Positions 16,216-23,775 of a DNA stretch of 56,554 nucleotides are shown one piece after another; the stretch's first letter is position 1, and the number at the start of each line of letters is the position of its first letter. The notes beneath the pieces were generated by a model. That model was not told the origin of the DNA. It was given only the letters and a program-made list of their open reading frames with translations, and made no database searches. A program made the position numbers and the translations under genes. Source of the DNA: Actinomycetes bacterium (GTDB lineage: Bacteria > Actinomycetota > Acidimicrobiia > Spongiisociales > UBA5794); the NCBI GenBank assembly GCA_024638645.1, contig JAHEJX010000001.1:53097-109650 (forward strand). Direction: 5' to 3'.

Positions 16216-17004
16216 CTAGCCGGCCTTTTTCGCCTTGGTGGCTTCGACGCTGGCCTTGAGCGCTTCCATCAGATCCACCACTCCTGTTGGCTGCGGTGCT
16301 TCCGGAGCAACGATCTCCTGGCCGTCGATCTTCAGCTGCGCGGCAGCCTCGATCTTCTCTCGGCTCTCGTCGTTCCAAGCTGACGGGTCGAAAGTGCTGG
16401 TGAGGTTGTCGATGATCATTTCAGCCATCTTCACCTCTTCCTCCCGAACCTCCTGATCTTCCGCGCCTTCAAGCGTCTCGAATGCAGGCTCGCGGATCTC
16501 GTCCGGCCAGTACATCGTCTCCATGAGGATGACGCCGTCATCGGCGCGTAGGGTGGCGAGGTACTCCTTTTCCCGGATAGCGACCTTGGCGATACCCACC
16601 ATGTTCTTGTCTGTGAGCGCCTTTTCGAGGATCCGGTATGCCTTGACGCCCGTCTTCTCCGGGGCGAGGTAGTACGTGGTGCGGTAGTAGATGGGATCGA
16701 TCTCCACCTGGTCGACGAACTGGACGACGTCGACGACTCCGCCGCTGACACCTTTGGCAATGTCGGAGAGTTCGTCCGAGGTGAACACCACGTATCGGCC
16801 CTTGTCGACCTCGTAGCCCTTCACGATGCTCTCGTATGGGACTTCCTCGCCGTCGGTCTCGGCGACGCGCTTGTACTTGATCGGCGAGTGGTCTGTCTCG
16901 CGGAGTTGGCGGAACTTCGGGCGTTTGTTCTCGGTTGCGGCGTACAAACCCACCGGAATTGTCACCAGTCCGAAGGAGATTGCGCCCTTCCAGATCGATC
17001 GCAT
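16216..17004 (-). CDS. ku: Ku protein for non-homologous end joining
   Basis: 262-residue bacterial Ku. It begins MRSIWKGAISFGLVTIPVGLY, the family signature, with the continuation FRQLRETDHSPIKYKRVAE, YYLAPEKTGVKAYRILEKAL and ETMYWPDEIRE through the bridge and beta-barrel core. Ku homodimers ring DNA ends and recruit a ligase. The C-terminal tail is short (TKAKKAG), without the long lysine-rich extension of some actinobacterial Ku proteins. It is convergent with the ligase/protease side, so not in the same operon as the ligase. Confidence 0.95.
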   Translation of the reverse strand: MRSIWKGAISFGLVTIPVGLYAATENKRPKFRQLRETDHSPIKYKRVAETDGEEVPYESIVKGYEVDKGRYVVFTSDELSDIAKGVSGGVVDVVQFVDQVEIDPIYYRTTYYLAPEKTGVKAYRILEKALTDKNMVGIAKVAIREKEYLATLRADDGVILMETMYWPDEIREPAFETLEGAEDQEVREEEVKMAEMIIDNLTSTFDPSAWNDESREKIEAAAQLKIDGQEIVAPEAPQPTGVVDLMEALKASVEATKAKKAG

Positions 17005-17100
17005 TACGGCCCCCGTTTACATAGCGGCTCGGGATATCGCGAAAACCATAGTTGTTGGCGAGTGCCTTGGGAACAGGGTCGGTCCTTACACTGCGGCGCC

Positions 17101-17868
17101 GTGAGGGAACGCTTTTGGCCAGATCACACCGACTTCACATGGGAGGAGAAGGATCGCGACGCCCTCGTCGTGATGCTCACTGCGACGGTCCTGCTGCTCG
17201 TCTTCTTCTACTGGGGGCGCCCGGCCTTCTACTTCACGAGCGGCATCTCCGGATGGGTGGCCGACCTGGCCACGACCGGTCCGCTCGACGAATTCCCCGG
17301 GGTTGGCGCTTACCTGTGGTGGGGGCTCACGTCGATGGTGCTACGAGTCGGGCTGCCCCTTGCGATCGGGGTGTGGTGGCTGAGACGGCTGCCGGGCGAC
17401 TTCGGCTTCCGGGTCCGCGGTATTGCTCGCCACTTGCCCGTGTACGGGGCGATGTATCTCGTGATGCTGCCTGTGCTGCTGTGGGTGTCTAGCTTCGACA
17501 ACTTCGTCACGTACTACCCGTTCTACGACAGGGCGATCGAAGGGGGCGCCGCCTTCTGGCTCTACGAGCTCGGATACGGCCTGCAGTTCGTTGGCGTAGA
17601 AGCCTTCTTCCGCGGATTCCTGGTGTTCGGTCTCCTGCCGCGGTTCGGCTCGCTTTCGGTCGTGGTGATGACCATCCCCTACACAATGATCCACTTCGGC
17701 AAACCGATCCAAGAAGCATTTGCCGCCATCATCGCCGGCCTGATCCTCGGGACGATGGCGGTGCGTTCCAGGAGTTTTGTGCCAGGGATTTTCCTTCACG
17801 TTGCCGTGGCGATCACGATGGATCTGCTGGTGCTGTGGCGGATTGGGGCGTTGGGGAACTTGTTGTAG
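17101..17868 (+). CDS. CPBP-family intramembrane protease-like protein (degenerate first motif)
   Basis: 255-residue protein with about six to seven membrane helices. The CPBP/Abi region shows VEAFFRGFLVFG where the family has EExxxR, so the first Glu is Val and the second Glu and Arg are kept. It also has YTMIHFG in place of FxxxH, and LHVAVAITMD for the third motif. The family includes CAAX prenyl proteases and bacteriocin self-immunity proteins. Loss of one catalytic Glu makes proteolysis uncertain. GTG 17101 begins immediately after a 96-base gap from divergent ku. Confidence 0.75.
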   Translation: MRERFWPDHTDFTWEEKDRDALVVMLTATVLLLVFFYWGRPAFYFTSGISGWVADLATTGPLDEFPGVGAYLWWGLTSMVLRVGLPLAIGVWWLRRLPGDFGFRVRGIARHLPVYGAMYLVMLPVLLWVSSFDNFVTYYPFYDRAIEGGAAFWLYELGYGLQFVGVEAFFRGFLVFGLLPRFGSLSVVVMTIPYTMIHFGKPIQEAFAAIIAGLILGTMAVRSRSFVPGIFLHVAVAITMDLLVLWRIGALGNLL

Positions 17869-17887
17869 CGGCGGCGTTCGCCGCCGC

Positions 17888-17913
17888 GGTATCTCGTATC
17901 TGGTATCTCGTAC
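17888..17913. repeat. Intergenic heptanucleotide repeat, copy 3
   Basis: Clean tandem units GGTATCT-CGTATCT-GGTATCT-CGTAC between the CPBP gene and the lyase gene; the clearest single-strand copy of the repeat. Confidence 0.8.
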
Positions 17914-18011
17914 GTCCCACAGGCGGACCAAAGCCTCTACGACTGCCGCTCTAGCTTGCAGATACTGAGACTCAGCACATCAGAACTGCGCGCTCGTATC
18001 AGGAGTCATTG

Positions 18012-19400
18012 ATGATCAAGAGTTGGGCAGAGCCCTTCAAGATCAAAATGGTCGAGCCGATCCGCATGACCACACACCAACAGCGGGAAGTCGCCATCGA
18101 GGGCGCCGGGTACAACACCTTCTTGTTGCGCTCAGACGACGTCTATATCGATCTGCTGACTGACTCCGGCACGTCTGCGATGTCCGACTACCAATGGGCT
18201 GGGTTGATGGTCGGGGACGAGGCATACGCCGGCAGCCGCAGCTTCTATCACCTGGTCGACGCCGTCCGTGAGGTGTACGGGTATGAGGAGCTCGTTCCGA
18301 CCCATCAGGGGCGCGGCGCCGAGCACATCCTCAGCCAGATCCTCATCAAGCCGGGGGACTACATCCCGGGCAACATGTACTTCACAACGACTCGGTTCCA
18401 TCAGGAGCACGCCGGCGGCAAATTCGTCGACGTGATCATCGACGAGGCTTTTGATCCCGAAGATCAGCATCCCTTCAAGGGCAATGTCGATCTCGACAAG
18501 CTCAGCGCTCTCATTGATGAGGTGGGAAGCGAGCAGATTCCGTACATCTCGGTCGAGACCAACGTGAACATGGCGGGCGGCCAGCCGTTGTCGATGGCGA
18601 ACCTGCGGGCGACGTCCGAGCTGTGTCACAAACACGGGATCCTCGTGATGCTCGACGCCACGCGGGCACTCGAAAACGCCTGGTTCATCAAGCAGCGGGA
18701 GGGCGGCTACGAAGACAAGTCCGTCGCCGAGATCGTGCGCGAGATCTGCTCGTACTCAGACGGCGCCACGGTTTCCTCGAAGAAGGACAACCTGGTCAAC
18801 ATCGGTGGATTCCTAGCGCTGCGCGATCCGAAGCTCGCGGAGAAGGCACGAGCGCTGCTCGTCGCATTCGAGGGTCTCCACACCTACGGCGGCATGTCCG
18901 GCAGGGACATGGAGGCGCTGGCCAGAGGCATCGAAGAGATGGTGGCTTCGGACGACCACGTGCGTGCTCGAGTTGGCCAAGTCGAGTATCTCGGCAACCG
19001 GCTGCTCAAGGCGGGCATCCCGCTGGTGCAGCCCATCGGCGGCCACGGCGTCTTCATCGACGCCATGACCATCCTTCCCCACATTCCACAGGACGAGTTC
19101 CCTGCCCAGGCACTCGCCGCCGAGCTCTACCTGGCCTCTGGAGTACGGGGCATGGAGCGCGGGATCGTGTCCGCCGGCCGCGACCCGGCAACGGGCGACC
19201 ACCATTACCCCAAGCTTGAATTGGTGCGCCTCGCCATCCCACGGAGGGTCTACACCCAGGCCCACATGGATGTGGTTGCGGAGTCGGTCCTAGAAGTTCA
19301 CGAGAACCGTGAATCTGTCGGCGGACTGCGCTTCACGTATGAACCCGAATCCCTGCGCTTCTTCCAAGCAAGGTTCGAACCGATCACTAATCGGCCATAG
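18012..19400 (+). CDS. Tyrosine phenol-lyase / tryptophanase family PLP lyase, features favour tyrosine phenol-lyase
   Basis: 462-residue beta-eliminating lyase that would split tyrosine (or tryptophan) to phenol (or indole), pyruvate and ammonia. The PLP lysine is in VSSKKDNLVNIGG (Lys257/258). Residues recalled as deciding substrate point to tyrosine: an Arg in MERGIVSAGR at the place of TPL Arg381, and LRFFQARFEPI with Phe at TPL Phe448, where tryptophanase has His. The ending RLAIPRRVYTQAHMDVV also resembles TPL. ATG 18012 follows AGGAG by 6 bases. No transport or tnaC-like leader gene is nearby. Confidence 0.87.
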   Translation: MIKSWAEPFKIKMVEPIRMTTHQQREVAIEGAGYNTFLLRSDDVYIDLLTDSGTSAMSDYQWAGLMVGDEAYAGSRSFYHLVDAVREVYGYEELVPTHQGRGAEHILSQILIKPGDYIPGNMYFTTTRFHQEHAGGKFVDVIIDEAFDPEDQHPFKGNVDLDKLSALIDEVGSEQIPYISVETNVNMAGGQPLSMANLRATSELCHKHGILVMLDATRALENAWFIKQREGGYEDKSVAEIVREICSYSDGATVSSKKDNLVNIGGFLALRDPKLAEKARALLVAFEGLHTYGGMSGRDMEALARGIEEMVASDDHVRARVGQVEYLGNRLLKAGIPLVQPIGGHGVFIDAMTILPHIPQDEFPAQALAAELYLASGVRGMERGIVSAGRDPATGDHHYPKLELVRLAIPRRVYTQAHMDVVAESVLEVHENRESVGGLRFTYEPESLRFFQARFEPITNRP

Positions 19401-19428
19401 CGGTCGAGGAGTACACTGCATCTCGGTC

Positions 19429-19471
19429 TGTTGTGCTTACAGACCGGATATCGCGGCCTGTAAGCACAACA
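19429..19471. repeat. 14-base perfect inverted repeat before tRNA-Arg
   Basis: TGTTGTGCTTACAG (19429-19442) and CTGTAAGCACAACA (19458-19471) are exact reverse complements with a 15-base spacer. It lies between the lyase stop and the tRNA. No T run follows on either strand, so it may be a Rho-type or other terminator, or a protein site. Confidence 0.7.
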
Positions 19472-19485
19472 AAGATCAAGGCCGA

Positions 19486-19557
19486 GCCCCAGTAGCTCAG
19501 GGGATAGAGCATCGGCCTCCGGAGCCGGGTGCGCAGGTTCGAATCCTGCCTGGGGCG
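19486..19557 (+). tRNA. tRNA-Arg (anticodon CCG)
   Basis: Complete 72-base cloverleaf: acceptor GCCCCAG / CTGGGGC, D arm GCTC...GAGC, anticodon stem TCGGC / GCCGG with loop CTCCGGA (anticodon CCG, codon CGG), 4-base variable loop, T arm GCAGG-TTCGAAT-CCTGC, discriminator G. CCA is not encoded. It lies just upstream of argS, which charges it. Confidence 0.96.
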
Positions 19558-19559
19558 CA

Positions 19560-19592
19560 TTGAAGGGTGGCGACGTTGTCGCCGCCCTTCAA
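19560..19592 (+). terminator. Strong hairpin after tRNA-Arg
   Basis: A 15-bp stem (one G-U pair) with arms TTGAAGGGTGGCGAC and GTCGCCGCCCTTCAA around a GTT loop starts 3 bases after the tRNA. No T run follows; probable transcript end or processing signal. Confidence 0.6.
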
Positions 19593-19694
19593 TGCGCTTC
19601 GCGCAGACATCATCGTGTTCCAAGGATGGTGATTCCACGCTCGGCGTTTCGCCCGAACCACGGCCTTGCCACGCCCTAACATTGCCCGCCACTT

Positions 19695-19727
19695 GGTACC
19701 CGATACGTAATACCCGATACCTGATAC
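19695..19727. repeat. Intergenic heptanucleotide repeat, copy 4
   Basis: Units of the antisense form (CCGATAC, CTGATAC) end 16 bases before the proposed argS start and abut its ribosome site. Confidence 0.7.
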
Positions 19728-19743
19728 TCCCGAAGGGAATTCC

Positions 19744-21510
19744 ATCTCTCTCCTCCAAGACCTCTCCGCCATCTTCGGTGCTGCTTTCGAAGCGGTGGGA
19801 CTCGACGCGTCTGATGGGGAAGTGGCGGTTTCGCAGCGCCCCGAACTTGCACAGTTTCAGTGCAATGGGGCGTTGGGGGCCGCCAAGCGGGCCGGGCAGA
19901 ATCCGCGGGAGTTGGCTGAAGCAGTCATCGAGGCACTCGAGGACACCTCGCAGTTCAGCGATCTGTCAATTGCCGGGCCTGGGTTCATCAACATATCGCT
20001 GACCGACGAAGCTCTTGCCGAACGTATCGAGGGCTTGCGCCAGGCCGACCACGTCGAAGTGACGCCTGCCGATCCCGCCGTGAAGATGATCATCGACTAC
20101 GGCGGCACCAACGTCGCCAAGGCTCCCCACATCGGACACCTGCGGCCCGCAGTGATCGGGGAGAGCCTCAAACGCATCATGCTGGCTTTGGGTCACGATG
20201 TCACAGGCGACGTTCACCTCGGCGACTGGGGCGCTCCTATGGGCCAGCTCATTGCAGAGCTGGAGCTCCGCCAGCCCGATCTCCCTTACTTCGATGAGAA
20301 CTACGCAGGTCCATATCCCGAGGAGTCGCCCGTGGTCATGGCGGATTTCGACGAGATGTACCCAGCCGCGGCAGCTCGGGTCAAGGACGATCCGGAGTTC
20401 GCAGAGAAGGCCAGCCAGGCCGTCGTTGCGCTCCACGCTGGTCGACCCGGCTACCGGGCCCTGTGGCAGCACTTCAGAGACATCTCCGTCGACGCCCTCA
20501 AGGAGGTATTCGACGACCTTGGAGTCGAGTTCGACCTCTGGTACGGCGAGAGCACGATCCACGATCGGCTCGCCCCGCTCATCGGACGGATGCTCGAAGA
20601 CGGCGTGGCGCGCGAAAGCGAAGGCGCGATCGTGGTCGACGTGGAGGAGCCGGACGACAACAAGGAGTACCCACCCCTCATCATGGCGAAGTCAGACGGC
20701 GCCACGCTCTACTCCAGCTGGGACGTGGCGACGATCGAAGACAGAGTTGAGCGATTCGACGCCAAAGCCATGCTCTACGTCGTGGACGTCCGCCAGTCAC
20801 TGCACTTCGAGCAGGTGTTCCGCGCAGCTCGCAAGGCAGGCATCGTTGGCGAAGACGTCGTTCTGGAGCACCCGGGCAACGGCACCATCAACGGGCCTGA
20901 TGGGAAGCCGCTGAAAACACGTGCCGGCGGCACCCCACCGCTGCGAGGCGTCATGGACGAGGCGATTGCCAAAGCAGCCGAGCGACTCGAAGAGAACGAT
21001 CTGGCGTCCGAGTACGACGAGGGCGAGCGGGCGCAAATCGCCGAACTGGTCGGACTTGCCGCCCTCAAATACGGCGAGCTGCAGAACCACCGAGCCGGCG
21101 ATTACCTCTTCGACTTGGACCGGTTCGTTTCTTTCGAGGGTCGCACCGGCCCGTATCTGCTCTATAGCGCTGTGCGAATGAAGTCGATCATCCGCAAGGC
21201 TGCCGACGAGGGCCTGGAGGCGGGGACCATTCGGCCTGCCACCAATGAGTACGACCGCAATCTGATGCTCGAGTTGCTCCGGCTGCCCGAGGTTCTGTTG
21301 CGTGCTGCCGAACACCGGGCCCCCAATCACGTTGCTCTCTACGCATACGAACTCGCCGCCCAATTCAGCCGCTTCTTCGAGCATTGCCACATCCTCAGCG
21401 AAACCGACCCGGTGCGGCAGGCGAGCTGGCTCGGGCTCGTCGAACTCTGCCTACGCGAATTGACGTTCCTGTTGGACCTGCTCGTTCTCGAGGTTCCGGA
21501 GCGGATGTGA
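19744..21510 (+). CDS. argS: Arginyl-tRNA synthetase
   Basis: Class I synthetase joining arginine to tRNA-Arg. It has an N-terminal Arg-N domain, HIGH at about residues 129-132 (APHIGHLRP), a degenerate KMSKS region at PLKTRAGGTPPLRG, and a C-terminal anticodon-binding domain ending in LLVLEVPERM. The first standard start, GTG 19795, would cut 17 residues (ISLLQDLSAIFGAAFEAV) that align with the family N-terminus. ATC 19744 is preceded by GAAGGGA at 19732-19738 with 5 bases between, so a rare ATC start is proposed; GTG 19795 is the conventional alternative. Its stop overlaps lysA. Confidence 0.92.
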   Translation: MSLLQDLSAIFGAAFEAVGLDASDGEVAVSQRPELAQFQCNGALGAAKRAGQNPRELAEAVIEALEDTSQFSDLSIAGPGFINISLTDEALAERIEGLRQADHVEVTPADPAVKMIIDYGGTNVAKAPHIGHLRPAVIGESLKRIMLALGHDVTGDVHLGDWGAPMGQLIAELELRQPDLPYFDENYAGPYPEESPVVMADFDEMYPAAAARVKDDPEFAEKASQAVVALHAGRPGYRALWQHFRDISVDALKEVFDDLGVEFDLWYGESTIHDRLAPLIGRMLEDGVARESEGAIVVDVEEPDDNKEYPPLIMAKSDGATLYSSWDVATIEDRVERFDAKAMLYVVDVRQSLHFEQVFRAARKAGIVGEDVVLEHPGNGTINGPDGKPLKTRAGGTPPLRGVMDEAIAKAAERLEENDLASEYDEGERAQIAELVGLAALKYGELQNHRAGDYLFDLDRFVSFEGRTGPYLLYSAVRMKSIIRKAADEGLEAGTIRPATNEYDRNLMLELLRLPEVLLRAAEHRAPNHVALYAYELAAQFSRFFEHCHILSETDPVRQASWLGLVELCLRELTFLLDLLVLEVPERM

Positions 21511-22784
21511 GCGCCGTCCGTCGCGACCTGCTCCCCGACTCGGCGTGGGTCGACGGGTCAGGTTCACTCTGGATCGGGGGCTGTGAGGTCACCGCGCTGG
21601 CCGCCGAATACGGCACGCCCCTATTTGTGTACGACGAAGAACACCTGCGGGCTCGGTGTAGGGAGGCCGTGGCGGCATTCCCCGACGGCGCGGCATATGC
21701 GACCAAGGCGTTCCTGTGCGGGGCAATGGCGCTCCTGGCCCACGAGGAAGGGATGCAGCTCGACGTCGCCACCGGCGGAGAGCTACAAGTGGCGTTGCGA
21801 GCCGGAGTACCGGCCGATCAGCTCATCTTTCATGGCAACAACAAGTCGGCCTATGAGTTGGCAATGGCGCTCGATGTGGGGGTCCGCCACATCGTGGTCG
21901 ACAACGCCGACGAGCTCGATCGCATCGAGCACCTGCACCACGCTTCCGGCGTGGTCGCCAAGGTGCTCGTCCGACTCAATCCGGCCATAGAGGCCCATAC
22001 CCATGAATACCTACAGACCGGCGTTGCCGACTCCAAGTTTGGATTCGCCGTCGAGGGCGGAGTGGCCGCAGATGCCGTCAGGCGCGTCAAAGGCTCCGCT
22101 GCCTTCGAATTCGCCGGGGTTCATGCCCACATCGGTAGCCAGGTGTATGCGACGAGCTCGTTCGCCAAGACGATCGAGGTGCTGGGAGCTTTTGCAGGCG
22201 ACACAGACGCTTCAGAGCTTTCGATAGGTGGCGGCCTTGGGGTGGCTTATGTGGGCGACGAGCAGGCGCCGACGATCACGCAGTGGGGCGAGGCGGTGCG
22301 AGATGCGGCGGTGGCCGCCGGCGTGAACGCGAAGATCACAGCGGAGCCGGGCCGCAGCATCGTGGCTTCAGCTGCAGTCACGGCCTACTCGGTTGGCGTC
22401 ATGAAGCCGATCGCCGGGGTCCGCACTTATGTCGCCGTCGATGGTGGCATGTCGGACAACCCGCGCCCCGTCCTATACGGGAGCGGCTATGAAGCATTCC
22501 TCGCCAGAGCGACGGCGGCTGAGCGGGACTTGGCGGTGCGCATTGTCGGCAAACATTGTGAGTCCGGGGATGTGATTGTCGCCGAGGCGTACATTCCACG
22601 AGAAACCGCCGTCGGCGACGTGTTGGTCACGCCCGTCACCGGCGCATACGGACATTCGATGGGCTCCAACTACAACATGGTCGTACGCCCACCTGTCGTG
22701 TTCGTCCGTGACGGTTTCGCTCGACTGGTTGTGCGGCGCGAGACCTACGACGATCTCGTGGCGCGCGACCTAGTAATCGGCTGA
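21507..22784 (+). CDS. lysA: Diaminopimelate decarboxylase
   Basis: 425-residue PLP enzyme, fold type III, converting meso-diaminopimelate to lysine, the last step of lysine synthesis. The PLP lysine is in AAYATKAFLC, the glycine loop in SIGGGLGVAY, and the second active-site segment is KHCESGDVIV with the catalytic Cys. AEPGRSIVASA and TGAYGHSMGSNYN are also family hallmarks. GTG 21507 overlaps the argS stop (GTGA). The argS-lysA pair is a conserved actinobacterial arrangement. Confidence 0.95.
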   Translation: MSAVRRDLLPDSAWVDGSGSLWIGGCEVTALAAEYGTPLFVYDEEHLRARCREAVAAFPDGAAYATKAFLCGAMALLAHEEGMQLDVATGGELQVALRAGVPADQLIFHGNNKSAYELAMALDVGVRHIVVDNADELDRIEHLHHASGVVAKVLVRLNPAIEAHTHEYLQTGVADSKFGFAVEGGVAADAVRRVKGSAAFEFAGVHAHIGSQVYATSSFAKTIEVLGAFAGDTDASELSIGGGLGVAYVGDEQAPTITQWGEAVRDAAVAAGVNAKITAEPGRSIVASAAVTAYSVGVMKPIAGVRTYVAVDGGMSDNPRPVLYGSGYEAFLARATAAERDLAVRIVGKHCESGDVIVAEAYIPRETAVGDVLVTPVTGAYGHSMGSNYNMVVRPPVVFVRDGFARLVVRRETYDDLVARDLVIG

Positions 22785-22785
22785 C

Positions 22786-23271
22786 TCACTGCTCCTGCGT
22801 CTCGCAGGATTCGAAGCGATCCTCGCTTCCTCCTCCGCCTCGACAGAGGTCGGTGCCGGCCTCGCCTCGCAGGTCGTCGTTGCCGGCGCCACCTCTCAGC
22901 ACGTCATTTCCCGCGCCTCCACATACGACGTCATCGCCACCAGATGCCCTCACGGTGTCGTTGCCGCGGCGAGCGTGAATCACATCGTTGCCGGCGGTGC
23001 CAGTTATGTCGTCGTCGCCGTCTGTTCCGACGATCGTGGCGGCGCGTCCGGCGCAGACGTAGATCGCCGGCTGGTTGTTTGCTCCCCGTTCTTCTTCGGT
23101 CCGCTGTCCCCAGAGAACGACCGTGGTGACAATGATGCCGAACCCAACTACCAGTGCGGCTGCGATCCCGAACGCTGATGCGATGCTCGGCGCTTTCTTG
23201 CCGCCCGACGCATTCGTTCGCGGCTCGTGAAAGAGCTCAACGTAAGGGTCCTGTTCTTCGTGATCTGTCAT
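22786..23271 (-). CDS. Membrane-anchored RTX (hemolysin-type calcium-binding) repeat protein
   Basis: 161 residues: a cytoplasmic N-terminal ~30 residues, one membrane helix at about 31-55 (ASAFGIAAALVVGFGIIVTT), then an outer domain of RTX nonapeptides (GTDGDDDITGTAGNDVI through GGAGNDVLRGGAGNDDLRG) expected to form a calcium beta-roll. Cys residues flank the repeats (YVCAGR at the start, DLCRGG and FESCET at the end), perhaps as disulfides. Family function is structural or surface binding; no specific role is known. It ends 1 base after the convergent lysA and overlaps the MOSC stop by 4 bases. Confidence 0.78.
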   Translation of the reverse strand: MTDHEEQDPYVELFHEPRTNASGGKKAPSIASAFGIAAALVVGFGIIVTTVVLWGQRTEEERGANNQPAIYVCAGRAATIVGTDGDDDITGTAGNDVIHARRGNDTVRASGGDDVVCGGAGNDVLRGGAGNDDLRGEAGTDLCRGGGGSEDRFESCETQEQ

Positions 23272-23735
23272 TTGGTCACCGTTACGGACGAGCCGATCTC
23301 AATGGTCCCTGGCGTCAATACCTTGGCGTACCAACGGCTCCATCCGGGGTGGAGGTCGTAGCTGATCCGGTTCGAGTCCCGGTCGGCAAACCATCGCGAG
23401 TTCTTGCCGCATGGGATTGCGGGCCATGTGATCTCGAGTTCGACCTCATCGCCGATGAGCATCCGCTGCCCGCGCGCCAGGCCGGCCCAGTCCAGGCCTG
23501 AAATGGTGATGTTCTCGCCGGACGCTCCGGGATGGATCGGATGGCCCTCGGCACGCAGAGCTTCAATGACCTCTAGCGAGAAGAGACAAACGTGTTGCTC
23601 GGGGCCGCCGTGATGCTTCTTGTCGGCCTGGTCGTCTCCGGACACACCTGACTCGTGGACACGCACCGGGCCGTCGACCGGCAGCTTGGGGACGCCCCCG
23701 GAAGATACGGCGATTTGGTGCACCCGGCCGTCCAT
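23268..23735 (-). CDS. MOSC domain protein
   Basis: 155-residue stand-alone MOSC domain related to YiiM and the C-terminal part of molybdenum cofactor sulfurase. The conserved Cys is in WPAIPCGKNSRW; HHGGPEQHVCLFSLEVIEAL and PGASGENITISGLDW are typical. These proteins are thought to handle sulfur or bind Mo cofactor. ATG 23735 (MDGRVHQIAVS) is taken as start; the frame is open 30 codons further, but that stretch has no family likeness. It may relate to the molybdoenzyme operon at the left end only by theme. Confidence 0.8.
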   Translation of the reverse strand: MDGRVHQIAVSSGGVPKLPVDGPVRVHESGVSGDDQADKKHHGGPEQHVCLFSLEVIEALRAEGHPIHPGASGENITISGLDWAGLARGQRMLIGDEVELEITWPAIPCGKNSRWFADRDSNRISYDLHPGWSRWYAKVLTPGTIEIGSSVTVTK

Positions 23736-23775
23736 GGCTCCGACGATACCGGGCAAAAGGACAGTGGTGGAGGAC

